A stretch of DNA of 50,490 nt from a virus (IMGVR_UViG_3300046517_000960:1-50490), one strand, 5' to 3'; counted from the stretch's first letter, positions 1 to 8,294 are shown. A program made the numbers and translations. The notes: a model not told the origin generated them from the letters alone.

Positions 1-126
1 GCAGCGCGCCGGACCGGCTCTATGCGTTGTGTAACGACGGCACGGTCTGGCGGCTGGTCATCACGCATCCCCTGCCGACGGGCGCGCCGTGGGAGATGCT
101 GCCGGGGATACTAAGTCTGGCACCCG
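1..126 (+). repeat. Terminal repeat, left copy (identical to 50358-50483)
   Basis: These 126 bases match 50358-50483 exactly. At the next base the two copies diverge (g here, t at 50484). This marks the window as a circular map cut inside the small gene, or an assembly that broke at a local tandem repeat. Confidence 0.9.
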
Positions 127-149
127 GCCTGACGGAGCAAGCAAAATGA
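3..149 (+). CDS. 3' part of a 71-residue small phage protein (continues from the right end)
   Basis: The reading frame is already open at the window edge and ends at TGA, overlapping the next start as ATGA. Joined to the 5' part at 50291-50490 through the shared 126 bases, it gives a protein of about 71 residues. The visible part has alternating polar and hydrophobic residues around DRLYALCNDGTVWRL and PWEMLPGI, as in a small beta-strand protein. Short phage proteins with a similar look (LYAL-DDG-VW) are common beside lysis genes, but no function is established. The frame is also intact if a 129-base in-frame tandem repeat exists at the join, so its true length is uncertain. Confidence 0.7.
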   Translation, partial: SAPDRLYALCNDGTVWRLVITHPLPTGAPWEMLPGILSLAPGLTEQAK

Positions 150-316
150 CCATTGGATTGCTGTTCTGGGTGATCTTCGTGATCACTGTCCTGTTTGGAG
201 CCTGGGGGCGCACGCCCGGCGGATCGCCTTATTGGGCGAGCTACAACGGCTGGGTGTTCGTGGTCCTGTTGTTTCTGCTGGGCTGGCGTGTGTTTGGCTT
301 CGTCATTCAGGGTTAA
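146..316 (+). CDS. Small two-helix membrane protein
   Basis: A 56-residue protein starting at an ATGA overlap with the previous stop. Residues 3-19 (LLFWVIFVITVLFGAW region) and about 36-53 (WVFVVLLFLLGWRVFGF region) are two strongly hydrophobic segments, joined by a short polar loop containing PGGSPY. It should sit in the inner membrane with both ends on the same side. Phage proteins of this size and layout often lie next to holins, and here a single-helix protein is encoded just upstream across the join. A holin or holin-modulator role is possible but unproved. Confidence 0.7.
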   Translation: MTIGLLFWVIFVITVLFGAWGRTPGGSPYWASYNGWVFVVLLFLLGWRVFGFVIQG

Positions 317-328
317 AGGAGTTTCGTC

Positions 329-991
329 ATGTCCGAGACCGCACCGAAAACCGAGCATACCGAGCTCACCCCGGCGCCGCTCCAGGAGACCGTCAACCCG
401 CCCTACGTGGTGCCCTATGGCCACGCTGACGCGCCGCCGCCGGTTCCGCCCGAGCCGGTCCCGGACCCGGAGACCCAGGCATACCTGGACGCCCACCAGG
501 CGGCCCAGGACCCGCGCGAACCCGACGCGCCGGCCATGACACCCGACGAATACCACGCGGCCTTCGCCAAACCACTCGATCCACGCGATCCGACCGAAAG
601 CGTGATACCGCCTGAGCATCTGGTCCCGGCTTCAGGACCCGATGCCGGTCCCGGGTCGCCGCCCGTGAACGTGGACGTGCCGTACCTCTCCCAGGAGGGC
701 GCCATCCTGGTGTGCACCATGGGCAACTGGGAGGGCGAGCCGGACCAATATGCATACCTCTGGGTGGCGGACGGCCTGGAGGTCGGCAACGGCACGCATG
801 AGTACACGCTCGTCGCTGATGACGTGGGCCGGGATTATGTTTGCGCCGTCACCGCGACCAACGCCGCCGGGAGTACCACCGCGCCGCTCTCCAACAATGT
901 GACCGTGGTCGATTTCGCGGCGCGCGAGGGCGAGGAACCGGAGCATAAGACCCGCAACCGGAGCCATCACCGGGCCAAGGAGGCGGACTGA
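329..991 (+). CDS. Ig-like domain protein with Pro-rich N-terminus
   Basis: A 220-residue protein with a good ribosome site (AAAGGAG about 8 bases before ATG). Residues 1-110 are acidic and proline-rich, with no clear fold. Residues about 110-200 resemble the Ig-like modules of phage and bacterial surface proteins: a GAILVCTMGNWEG strand, YAYLWVADG, then YTLVADDVGRDYVCAVTATN and AGST. This type of domain decorates virions or tail parts and may bind carbohydrate weakly. The C-terminus is basic. It overlaps the next gene by one base. A virion accessory role is inferred from the fold and the position before the terminase. Confidence 0.7.
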   Translation: MSETAPKTEHTELTPAPLQETVNPPYVVPYGHADAPPPVPPEPVPDPETQAYLDAHQAAQDPREPDAPAMTPDEYHAAFAKPLDPRDPTESVIPPEHLVPASGPDAGPGSPPVNVDVPYLSQEGAILVCTMGNWEGEPDQYAYLWVADGLEVGNGTHEYTLVADDVGRDYVCAVTATNAAGSTTAPLSNNVTVVDFAAREGEEPEHKTRNRSHHRAKEAD

Positions 992-1362
992 TGGCACTCT
1001 CCCCGGCCCCGCATCCGCCGTCGGTATTCCGCTACCTCAAGCAACCGTGGCGGGAGTTCCTGCTCACGGGCGGCGGCTATACGCTGACCATCGCGACGCC
1101 AGCCGGCCAGGCGGCGGCCAACCCGCTCACCGTGACCGGGACCGTCGCCGTCGATCCGAGCGTGCCTCTTCCCGTACCGGTGACCGTGACGCTCACCCAG
1201 GCCGCGACGGTCAAAGCCACCCAGATCGTCGGCGCCAATGTCGTCACGGGCGCCTGGAGCGTGACATTCCCGGGCGCCACCCTGGTGGCGGGATCGGCCA
1301 CGGCGTCGGCGGATACCGATTACGGCGCGCCCATCAATTCCGCCGCGTTCACCATGACCTGA
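991..1362 (+). CDS. Small Ig-like / beta-sandwich protein
   Basis: A 123-residue protein whose ATG overlaps the preceding TGA by one base, implying translational coupling. After about 30 residues it becomes a run of short beta strands rich in Thr, Val and Ala (PLTVTGTVAVDP, VPVTVTLTQAATV, ATASADTDY), as in bacterial Ig-like sandwich domains. No catalytic motif is visible. It is probably a structural or decoration protein working with the upstream Ig-like protein. The exact family is not recognised. Confidence 0.6.
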   Translation: MALSPAPHPPSVFRYLKQPWREFLLTGGGYTLTIATPAGQAAANPLTVTGTVAVDPSVPLPVPVTVTLTQAATVKATQIVGANVVTGAWSVTFPGATLVAGSATASADTDYGAPINSAAFTMT

Positions 1363-1365
1363 CGC

Positions 1366-1902
1366 ATGGCCGAGCAACAGGACCTCCAGGATTATGTCCG
1401 GCGTCGGATGATGGGCGTTGAACCGCCGCCGTCGCCGCCAGGACCCGCGCCGATGGCGGACTACGTGATGGGCCAGACCGGTGTGGCGCCGGACGTGGGC
1501 CGGCTGGGAACGCCGTTGGCCAATGTCGCGGCGGGTCCGCTCGCCAACCACATGGCCGAGGCTCACGCCGCGATGAACCTGACGCCACAGGAGAAGTTCC
1601 TCTACCAGACGCATCTGGACAACCTCCAGGGCACCGGCAAGGTCGTGCACCCCAACGGGTCCATCTCCAGCCTGTTGCAGATGACGTTCGATAAGGGCGG
1701 CAGGACCTGGAGCATCCCCACGGTGTGGAACGGTCAGGCGCTGCCACCTGACGCCGCGATCAGCATGGCGGAGCAAACCGGCGGCCTGGAGCGGTTCCCG
1801 TCCTACGCCAGCGGCGATGAGGCGGAGGCGCGCTACCAGCAACTGCATGACTATCTGGGTCAGGACACCGCCGACTGGATCGCGAGGCAAGGCGGCCAAT
1901 GA
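1366..1902 (+). CDS. Phage protein with an IPTVW / MHxYM-type C-terminal module
   Basis: A 178-residue protein. Residues about 1-60 are a variable Pro/Gly-rich leader. Residues about 75-175 hold a conserved-looking module: LYQTHLDNLQGTGKV, SSLLQMTF, a WSIPTVWNGQ motif, then FPSYASGDEAEARYQQLHDY and a final DTADWIARQ. This arrangement recurs in phage proteins of unknown function, sometimes fused to virion proteins. It overlaps the terminase gene by four bases (ATGA), so it is part of the packaging operon. No biochemical role can be assigned. Confidence 0.65.
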   Translation: MAEQQDLQDYVRRRMMGVEPPPSPPGPAPMADYVMGQTGVAPDVGRLGTPLANVAAGPLANHMAEAHAAMNLTPQEKFLYQTHLDNLQGTGKVVHPNGSISSLLQMTFDKGGRTWSIPTVWNGQALPPDAAISMAEQTGGLERFPSYASGDEAEARYQQLHDYLGQDTADWIARQGGQ

Positions 1903-3467
1903 CCCCGGACGAGCAACGCTACGAGCTTGTGCTCAAGCGGTTGATCGCGGTGATCGACGCCGAAACCGACATGCTGGCTTTCACCCGCCTGATGATGCCG
2001 GTCCCGGGGCACCAGAGCGACCCGGATCACTCCCGCTACGACGCCCAGCGTTTCCATCGGATCGTGTGCGTGGCGCTGGAGGAACTGGAAAAGGGCACCA
2101 TCAGACGCCTGATCATCAGCCTGCCGCCCAGACATGGCAAAACCCAGCTCGCTTCCAAGATGTTCCCGGCCTGGTTCACCGGCAGAAACCCCGACAAGAG
2201 CCTGATTTTCGGCACCTATAACGAAAAGTTCAGCCAGGACGTGGGCCGCGCGGTGCGCGACATCATGCTGACCAAGGCTTACGCCCAGGTGTTCCCCGAC
2301 GTGGTCCTGAAAGCCGACAGCCTCGCCAGTGACCGGATGCAAACCCGCCAGGGGGGTATCCTGGCCTTCGTGGGCAGGGGCGGCACCACCACCGGTCGCG
2401 GCGGCGACGTGCTGATCATCGATGATCCGCTCAAGGACCGCCACGAGGCCGACAGCCCTACGATCCGTGACACGCTCTGGACGTGGTTCACCCAGGTGAT
2501 CGCGTCCCGGCTCATGGATGAGACGGGCCGGATCATGCTGATCCAAACGCGTTGGCACCAGGACGATCTGGTGGGCCGGCTCACCGATCCGACGAACTCG
2601 TACTATGATCCCGAGGAAGCCCGTGAGTGGCGGATCATCGACATGCCCGCGCTGGCCACGGACCCGACCCAGGACCCGTTGAAGCGCGCCGAGGGCGATC
2701 CGCTCTGGCCCGGGCGGTTCGGCAAGGATTTCCTCCTGGGTTTGCAACGCCGCGACAGCCGGGGCTTCAGCGCGCTCTATCAGGGCCGTCCCAGCCCGGC
2801 GGGCGGTTCTTTCTTCAGCTCGCGCTGGATCAACACCTACCGCCCGGCGGAACTGCCGGCCCAGCTCCGGGTCTATGCCGCCTCCGACCACGCCGTCAGC
2901 CTCAAGCAGGACAGCGATAAAACGTGCCTCATGGTGGTCGGCGTGGACGAGGATAACGTGATCTGGGTCCTGCCCGATCTGGTCTGGCGGATGATGACCG
3001 CCGAGGCCGCCGTGGAAGGCATGATCCGCATGATGCGCGCCCATAAGCCGGTGTTCTGGTGGGCCGAACGCAGCATGATCACCAAATCCATCGGCCCCTT
3101 CCTCCGCAAACGTATGCTGGAGACCAAGACCTACTGTTCGATCATCGAGATGCAGCCGGTGGCCGACAAGCAGACCCGCGCCCAGTCGATCCAGGGCCGC
3201 ATGAGCATGGGCAAGGTCAGATTTCCCGAACGCGCCCCCTGGTGGCCGGCGGCACGGGATCAGATGCTGAAATTCCCCTTCGATAGTCACGACGATTTCG
3301 TTGACACCCTCTCGTATGTGGGCCTGGGCCTCACCCTCCAGGTGGGCGCCGGCCCCGCCGTCAACCGGCCCCGGGAGAACATCGAAGGGACCTTTGGTTG
3401 GCTGAAGATGGAGCGCGAAATAGCGGAGCGTTCCGTCAGGCAGGGTTTCGGCGGGGGAGGTTGGTAG
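1899..3467 (+). CDS. terL: Terminase large subunit
   Basis: A 522-residue packaging motor. The N-terminal ATPase has a Walker A motif (PPRHGKT, residues 76-82), a Walker B motif (DVLIIDDP, with D175 and D176) and a coupling motif near IQTRWHQDD (residues 215-223). The C-terminal RNase H-like nuclease probably uses D330 in YAASD, then D340, and the acidic cluster HDDFVD (464-469) before LSYVGLGL. It pumps DNA into the prohead through the portal encoded just downstream and cuts concatemers. Length is normal for the family. The start overlaps the previous gene as ATGA. The packaging mode cannot be deduced from sequence alone. Confidence 0.95.
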   Translation: MTPDEQRYELVLKRLIAVIDAETDMLAFTRLMMPVPGHQSDPDHSRYDAQRFHRIVCVALEELEKGTIRRLIISLPPRHGKTQLASKMFPAWFTGRNPDKSLIFGTYNEKFSQDVGRAVRDIMLTKAYAQVFPDVVLKADSLASDRMQTRQGGILAFVGRGGTTTGRGGDVLIIDDPLKDRHEADSPTIRDTLWTWFTQVIASRLMDETGRIMLIQTRWHQDDLVGRLTDPTNSYYDPEEAREWRIIDMPALATDPTQDPLKRAEGDPLWPGRFGKDFLLGLQRRDSRGFSALYQGRPSPAGGSFFSSRWINTYRPAELPAQLRVYAASDHAVSLKQDSDKTCLMVVGVDEDNVIWVLPDLVWRMMTAEAAVEGMIRMMRAHKPVFWWAERSMITKSIGPFLRKRMLETKTYCSIIEMQPVADKQTRAQSIQGRMSMGKVRFPERAPWWPAARDQMLKFPFDSHDDFVDTLSYVGLGLTLQVGAGPAVNRPRENIEGTFGWLKMEREIAERSVRQGFGGGGW

Positions 3468-3686
3468 ATGGGTAATCCTTATGAGAAGCGTCGTGATGCG
3501 TTGGCGCGTTTGCTGGCGGCGTCGCTGATGGGTCTCGTCGAGGACCCGACGGGCGCCAACCTGCCTGAAGACTGCTGGCGTCAGATGATCCCGAAGGCCA
3601 ATGCGATTTTGTTCATCGTGTCGGTTGGGGTTGAGCATGAACAGGCGGGTCAGGCCATGGAGCAGGATTTATGTCTGGCGCGATGA
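3468..3686 (+). CDS. Hypothetical 72-residue protein between terminase and portal
   Basis: It begins immediately after the terminase stop with a strong GGAGG ribosome site and overlaps the portal start by 16 bases. The protein looks mostly helical: a basic N-terminal helix (YEKRRDALARLLAASLMGL), then a hydrophobic stretch AILFIVSVGV that is too short to be sure of a membrane span. No known domain is recognised. The tight spacing shows it is co-translated with the packaging genes. Confidence 0.6.
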   Translation: MGNPYEKRRDALARLLAASLMGLVEDPTGANLPEDCWRQMIPKANAILFIVSVGVEHEQAGQAMEQDLCLAR

Positions 3687-6178
3687 TGCCCCCAGGCGGT
3701 CCGCCCATAGGACCGTCAATGTTCCCCCCGGCGCCAGGACCGGTCTCAGCACCAGCCGGTCCTGGCCTGGGTGGAGGCCCCCCTGGGCCGCCCCCAGGGG
3801 GGCCGATGCTGCCCGGTGGAGGTATGGGCATGGGTATGCCGGGCCCGGGTATGGGACCGCCACCCTTGCCCATTCCTGGTATGACCCCGGGTAACGAATA
3901 TCTGCCGGGTCCCGGCATGATGACGCCGCCCATCGTGGACACCGATCCCAGCCAAAAGCTGATTTCCCGGGACCCGCCGGAGCCTGACGAAGCCCGCCGC
4001 CGGCTGGTGGACCGCTGGCAGAAGCGCGTGCGCGAGGCCCGCACCCACTGGAAACCGAGCTTCGACCGGATGCGGGCGAACATGAATTTCGTCAACGGCG
4101 ATCAGTGGGAAACCGAAACGCGCCGCCGTCGCCGCCGTCGCCGCGACGCCGAGCGGGATGAGCGGTATGTCGCCAACATCGCGCTGCGGCACGTGCTCCA
4201 GCGCACGGCGGAACTCTACCCCTCCAACCCCACGGTGAAAGCCAAACGCCGGCCCAAGATCATGGCCCAGACCTGGGACGGGTCCATGCAGGCGCTCCAG
4301 CAGGCCGAGATGGCGATGGCGGGAGGAATGCAAACGGGTATGCCGCCCAACCCCCAGGCGATGGCGGTCCTCCAGGACGCCCAACAGGTCAAGCAATACG
4401 ACGAGCTGATGGACCGCATGGGGAAAACCCTTGAAATCCTCTACGAATATAACATCGACGAGCAGGTTCATTCGTTCAAGTCGATGATGAAAATGACGAC
4501 CCGGCGCGCCATCGTCACGGCGGTCGGCTATGTCCGCCTGGGTTTCCAGCGGGCAATGAAAATGTCGCCGGCCATCGAGGCCCGCATAGCCGACATGAGC
4601 GAGCGGCTGGCCAATGTGGAGCGCCTGTCCCAGGACCTCGCGGACGGCGAACTGCAGCACGACGATCCCGAGGCCGAGGAACTGCGCCTCGCCATCGCCG
4701 GCCTGAGCCAGGAAAGCCAGCTGATCGTGCGCGAGGGACTGGCCTTCGACTACCCGGACAGCACGTCGATCATTCCGGACAAGAAATGTCGCACCCTGAA
4801 AGGCTTCCTGGGCACCGACTGGGTGGCGCAACAGTACATTCTGACCCCGGATGAAATCCAGGAAGTCTATGGCGTGGACGTGGGCAAAGGCTACAGTGCG
4901 TACGATGCCGACGGCAACGCCACCGACACCGCGCCGCCCCGGCACTACGAGGCCGGGGGCCGTGACCTGGACACCGTCATGGGTGACGCCTGTGTCTGGG
5001 AAATCTATCATCGCAAAGATGGGCTTGTTTACGTGGTCTGTGATGGCTACAAGGATTTTCTCCAGGAGCCCGCCCCGCCCGACGCCGAAATATCACGCTT
5101 TTATCCCTGGTTCGCCTTCGTATTGAACGAAGGCTATGACGAGGCCGTGGTGTTCCCGCAGTCCGATATCGACCTGATGCGGGACATGCAGCTGGAACTG
5201 AACCGGGCGCGCCAGGGCCTCAGGGAACACCGCCGCGCCAACCGGCCCAAGACCGCCGTGGCGGCGGGCATTCTTGAGGAAGTGGACAAGGACAAACTCA
5301 AGACCCACCCGGCGAACGCGCTCATTGAACTCAACGCCCTGGCGCCCGGTCAGAAGATAGACGACGTGCTCCAGGTCATAAAAAACCCGCCCATTGATCC
5401 GGCGGTCTACGACACGGCGCCGACATTCGAGGACTTGTTGCGGGTCCTGGGCAGCGATCAGGCGGACCAGGGCACCACGTCGGGCGCCACGGCGACCGAG
5501 GTTTCGGTGGCCCAGTTCGCCCAGCACACCGACACGTCAAGCGTGACCGATGATATGAACGATTTGCTCACCGAACTGGCCCGTGCCGGCGGCGAACTGC
5601 TGATCCTGAACGTCTCGGCCCAGGTGGTCCAGGAGGTGGTGGGTCCCGGCGCGGTCTGGCCGCAGATCGACCGCATGACCGCCGCCAAGAATGTCTATCT
5701 GGAGGTCGAGGCCGGGTCCGATAGCCTGCCGAACAAACAACAGGATGTGCAGAACATCGTGCAGCTGGCGCCCATTCTCCAGCGCATCCCCGGGATTTCC
5801 CCCGAGTGGCTGGCGCGGGAACTGATCAGGCGCATGGGCGACGACATGGACCTCACCGATGCCTTCGCGGAGGGCGTGCCGAGCATCGAGGCGCTTAACC
5901 AGATCATGAGTTCACCCCCCGGCGCACCCGGAGCCGCCGAAGGCGGTGGACCCCCTCAAGGGGCGGGCAAGGGTCCCCCCAGGCCCGGCGATCCCGGCCA
6001 GGACCCGAACGCCCAGGGTCCCCAGGGCCTGACCAACGCCGTGGGTGGTCCCGGGACCCAGGGCGATCTGGGACCCCGGGTCCCGCCCATGCAGGTGTTC
6101 GGCGTCAATGGTAACCGTCCTGGCACGGGCGGCGCCATGCCGAGGATGCGGCGCGGCGCGGGGATGCCCACGCCATGA
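3671..6178 (+). CDS. Portal protein
   Basis: An 835-residue portal of the large podovirus (P22-like) type. Residues 1-85 are a low-complexity Gly/Pro/Met tract. The conserved body begins near RMRANMNFVNGDQW, followed by an Arg-rich stretch and NIALRHVLQRTAELYPSNP, typical of the N-terminal part of these portals. The centre includes helices with MMKMTTRRAIVTAVGYVRLG and the aspartate/tyrosine-rich region DYPDSTSIIPDKKCR. The last 110 residues are again Gly/Pro-rich. Twelve copies would form the head vertex channel that docks the terminase and the adaptor. The start has an AGGA ribosome site. Confidence 0.88.
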   Translation: MSGAMMPPGGPPIGPSMFPPAPGPVSAPAGPGLGGGPPGPPPGGPMLPGGGMGMGMPGPGMGPPPLPIPGMTPGNEYLPGPGMMTPPIVDTDPSQKLISRDPPEPDEARRRLVDRWQKRVREARTHWKPSFDRMRANMNFVNGDQWETETRRRRRRRRDAERDERYVANIALRHVLQRTAELYPSNPTVKAKRRPKIMAQTWDGSMQALQQAEMAMAGGMQTGMPPNPQAMAVLQDAQQVKQYDELMDRMGKTLEILYEYNIDEQVHSFKSMMKMTTRRAIVTAVGYVRLGFQRAMKMSPAIEARIADMSERLANVERLSQDLADGELQHDDPEAEELRLAIAGLSQESQLIVREGLAFDYPDSTSIIPDKKCRTLKGFLGTDWVAQQYILTPDEIQEVYGVDVGKGYSAYDADGNATDTAPPRHYEAGGRDLDTVMGDACVWEIYHRKDGLVYVVCDGYKDFLQEPAPPDAEISRFYPWFAFVLNEGYDEAVVFPQSDIDLMRDMQLELNRARQGLREHRRANRPKTAVAAGILEEVDKDKLKTHPANALIELNALAPGQKIDDVLQVIKNPPIDPAVYDTAPTFEDLLRVLGSDQADQGTTSGATATEVSVAQFAQHTDTSSVTDDMNDLLTELARAGGELLILNVSAQVVQEVVGPGAVWPQIDRMTAAKNVYLEVEAGSDSLPNKQQDVQNIVQLAPILQRIPGISPEWLARELIRRMGDDMDLTDAFAEGVPSIEALNQIMSSPPGAPGAAEGGGPPQGAGKGPPRPGDPGQDPNAQGPQGLTNAVGGPGTQGDLGPRVPPMQVFGVNGNRPGTGGAMPRMRRGAGMPTP

Positions 6179-6471
6179 GCGAGGACAGCGCATATCACGA
6201 GCGCAATCAACTCGTGGCGTTGCTTGCGCGCATGTATCCGAGTGGCACCCGGCGAACTGTGATCAAGGGGTGGGGCCCGGAATGGTATAACTGTGTCTAT
6301 CTGGATACCCCGGCGGGTCAGTTGTCCTGGCACTACCACGATAACGAGGCGGAGCTGTTCGCTGGGTTGCCGGCTTACGTGGGTGAATGGGACGGTCATA
6401 CGACGGAGCAGAAATACGAGCGTGTTCAGGCTCTTTGGGTCAACGCACCCGGGGCCGGGCCAGCCCGATAG
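6175..6471 (+). CDS. Small conserved phage protein with a WHYHD...WDGHTT motif
   Basis: A 98-residue protein starting at an ATGA overlap with the portal. It begins with a helix containing RNQLVALLARMYPS, then beta-rich sequence YNCVYLDTPAGQLSWHYHD, FAGLPAY and the signature EWDGHTTEQKYERVQAL. Small proteins with this ending are widespread in phages and prophages without a known function. Its stop codon lies in the loop of a 10-base-pair hairpin (6457-6484). The position directly after the portal suggests packaging or head assembly, but that is only association. Confidence 0.7.
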   Translation: MSEDSAYHERNQLVALLARMYPSGTRRTVIKGWGPEWYNCVYLDTPAGQLSWHYHDNEAELFAGLPAYVGEWDGHTTEQKYERVQALWVNAPGAGPAR

Positions 6472-6484
6472 TCTGGGCTGGCCC
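6457..6484 (+). other. Hairpin over the end of the portal-operon gene
   Basis: A perfect 10-base-pair inverted repeat (GGGCCAGCCC / GGGCTGGCCC) with an eight-base loop containing the TAG stop. No T-run follows, so it may protect mRNA ends or cause pausing rather than act as a classic terminator. Confidence 0.5.
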
Positions 6485-6510
6485 TTGCCCTACCTACGGA
6501 CTATACTGAT

Positions 6511-6546
6511 CGTGATCTTGACACTGATCACGACCCGTACAAATAT
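6511..6546 (+). promoter_or_regulatory. Promoter with overlapping operator palindrome
   Basis: TTGACA at 6518-6523 is a perfect -35 box. Seventeen bases later lies AAATAT, a weak -10. The -35 box sits between the arms of the inverted repeat CGTGATC (6511-6517) and GATCACG (6526-6532), so a dimeric regulator could occlude it. It points into the mini-ORF and terminator that follow. Confidence 0.45.
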
Positions 6547-6564
6547 CCGAGGCAGGAGTTTGTG

Positions 6565-6681
6565 ATGCTTCTCCATCACTCTCTCCTGGGTTGCGCCCGC
6601 CGGCTGATCCCGGCGGGCGTTTCCATTTTGGCGGATCAGCGCGGGATTGTCAGGGGGCGGGTCTCCCGGCCCGGGTTTTGA
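6565..6681 (+). CDS. Possible leader peptide / 38-residue mini-ORF
   Basis: ATG is preceded by a good AGGAG site seven bases upstream, and an open frame of 38 codons follows, beginning MLLHHSLLGCARRL. The frame is crossed by the hairpin terminator at 6594-6630, so most transcripts from the promoter at 6511-6546 would stop inside it. This layout resembles a leader peptide with attenuation, or a small RNA that carries a fortuitous start. The 3' end overlaps the opposite-strand gene. Nothing in the peptide is recognised, and it may not be a protein-coding gene at all. Confidence 0.3.
   Translation: MLLHHSLLGCARRLIPAGVSILADQRGIVRGRVSRPGF
6594..6630 (+). terminator. Rho-independent terminator after the portal operon
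   Basis: A 10-base-pair stem CGCCCGCCGG / CCGGCGGGCG with a six-base loop is followed by TTTCCATTTT. It separates the packaging/portal genes from the opposite-strand gene and the head genes. Confidence 0.65.
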
Positions 6682-7033
6682 CCGGTACGCCCCGGATGAA
6701 CGCCTCGATTTCCTTGATCGGCTGACGAAACAACGCTGCGTCAGGCGCTTCCGCTTTGGCGGCGGCGATCTCACGGGCCAGCATCGCGCGGGCACGCTCG
6801 AACGGCGTCACTGGTACGAAATGGTTGACTTCATGTAGTTTGGCCTCGATGTCGTCTGGATTACGTTTTACGCCGTGCGTCTGGCACCAGGACCAGAGTG
6901 CTTTGTTGCTGAGCTGATGCGTTACGTGGCCGTTCCGAAGCATCGAAATTTCACTCCGGGACCAGGGTCCCTGGCGCGGTCGTACGCGCGACCAGAGCGC
7001 GGTTCGCTCATCCGATGTCAGTTTTCGCAGCAT
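6650..7033 (-). CDS. Opposite-strand hypothetical protein (moron candidate)
   Basis: A 127-residue protein read against the structural operon. The start is chosen at 7033 because GGAG lies seven bases upstream of ATG; the frame extends further but loses coding character. The protein is basic and helical: KLTSDERTALWSRV, then GPWSRSEISMLRNGHVTHQ, which looks like a Myb/homeodomain-type helical unit, then ALWSWCQTHGVKRNPDDI, and a second helical part ARAMLAREIAAAKAEAPD. It has its own TTGACA-type promoter (7085-7090) and lies between structural genes, the usual place for accessory morons. A DNA-binding role is possible but unproved. Confidence 0.65.
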   Translation of the reverse strand: MLRKLTSDERTALWSRVRPRQGPWSRSEISMLRNGHVTHQLSNKALWSWCQTHGVKRNPDDIEAKLHEVNHFVPVTPFERARAMLAREIAAAKAEAPDAALFRQPIKEIEAFIRGVPVKTRAGRPAP

Positions 7034-7063
7034 GTCGGGTCTCCGGGGTGTGACGCTCCGGCA

Positions 7064-7090
7064 TCGTGTCCTGGGATATTTCCATGTCAA
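7064..7090 (-). promoter_or_regulatory. Leftward promoter candidate for the opposite-strand gene
   Basis: On the minus strand TTGACA (7085-7090) is followed at about 16 bases by CACGAT, a partial -10. It lies about 50 bases before the ATG at 7033, the right distance for a dedicated promoter. The rest of the 7034-7154 gap holds only a short CCTGG/CCAGG hairpin. Confidence 0.4.
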
Positions 7091-7154
7091 GCCCCTGGAC
7101 AGGGCCAGTAAACCGGCGTCATAAGTCTCCCTGGTTTCAGCCAGGACCCGACAC

Positions 7155-8273
7155 GTGGCCGAGTTAGACACCGACACCACGCGCACGGATACCACGGACG
7201 GCACTTCGGCGGCTTCGTCCCCCGCCCCTGAAACCACGCCCAACCAGACGGAAACGCAGCCCTCGTCAGGCGCCGAAACAGACAGCACTGCCGCGCCCTC
7301 GTCAGGCGACACCCCACTGTCCGAACGCGATGGCCTGCTCGCAGCGGTCCGCGCGGTGGTCAGGACCCAGGAAACGCCCGCGATCCCTCCGGGGGACGCC
7401 GCGACACACGGGCAGGACACGGACACGGCTGGGACCACCGGGGCGGACCCCGGGACCCAAACAACGGACCCCAAACAAGCCCAGACAACCGAGCCGCTGG
7501 CTGATCCCACCGACGCCGATCTCAAAAAGCTGCGACCTGAGACCCGCCGCCGGTTTGAACAGCTGCTCAGCCAACGTGACGAAGCCCGTACCCAGCTGAC
7601 CGCCCTGACGCCGGAGCTTGAACAGCACCGGCAGCTTCAGGGCTATCTCCGGGAACACCAGCTCAACCCCGATGACGTGAACATGCTTCTCGGGGTCGGC
7701 GCCGCGCTCAGGCGCGGCGACTTCCAGGCTTTCCTCAATGGTGTCACGCCGTACGTGCGGGCCGCCGAGGAAGCCATTGGAGCGCGGCTGGCGCCCGATC
7801 TGCGCCAACAGGTGGATGACGGGCTGATCACCGAGGAACACGCGCGGGAACTCACCGTCCGGCGTTTCCAGGCCAACCAGGCCCGGAGCGAGCTGGACCA
7901 GGTGCGGACCACCCACGCCCAGGAGGACCAGGGCCGTGCCCTGGAAACCGTCCGCCTGGCGATCACCAACTGGGAAAACGATATCCGTTCGCGGGACCCG
8001 GACTATGCCCTCAAGGCCGTTGCTGTCCGGCGGTTCAGTCAGGCTTTGTTGCAGGAAAGGGGCGCCCCCAGGACGCCTCAGGAAGCATTGAGGCTGGTTC
8101 AGGACGCGTACCAGGAAGCCACCGATACGTTCGTCAAAGCGCGACCAGCGCCACGACCGACGCGGATGGTCCCTTCCGGCATCAACGGCACCGCGCACGG
8201 TGCCGACTTAGGACCCGCGACCATGAAAGAAGCCGCGATCATGGCGCTCAGGAACATGAGCCGCGCATCGTGA
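7155..8273 (+). CDS. Probable scaffolding protein
   Basis: A 372-residue protein immediately before the major capsid gene, the usual place for an internal scaffold. It starts with GTG, with AGGA eight bases upstream. Residues 1-120 are acidic and Thr/Asp/Ala-rich without obvious structure. From about residue 120 it is a long charged helical region (LKKLRPETRRRFEQLLSQRDEARTQL, then LDQVRTTHAQEDQGRALETVRLAI) suited to coiled coils. The C-terminus is basic (KARPAPRPTR), as expected for a scaffold that touches the coat. No enzymatic motif is visible. Confidence 0.75.
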   Translation: MAELDTDTTRTDTTDGTSAASSPAPETTPNQTETQPSSGAETDSTAAPSSGDTPLSERDGLLAAVRAVVRTQETPAIPPGDAATHGQDTDTAGTTGADPGTQTTDPKQAQTTEPLADPTDADLKKLRPETRRRFEQLLSQRDEARTQLTALTPELEQHRQLQGYLREHQLNPDDVNMLLGVGAALRRGDFQAFLNGVTPYVRAAEEAIGARLAPDLRQQVDDGLITEEHARELTVRRFQANQARSELDQVRTTHAQEDQGRALETVRLAITNWENDIRSRDPDYALKAVAVRRFSQALLQERGAPRTPQEALRLVQDAYQEATDTFVKARPAPRPTRMVPSGINGTAHGADLGPATMKEAAIMALRNMSRAS

Positions 8274-8294
8274 CCGTAAGGGTCACCAACACAA

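Noticed and set aside
1860-3638. Long leftward open frame of 592 codons opposite the terminase
   Set aside because: It is the mirror frame of the GC-rich terminase gene and has no domain, ribosome site or operon context.
3746-5011. Leftward 421-codon frame opposite the portal
   Set aside because: A His/Arg/Val-rich shadow of the portal gene with no supporting signal.
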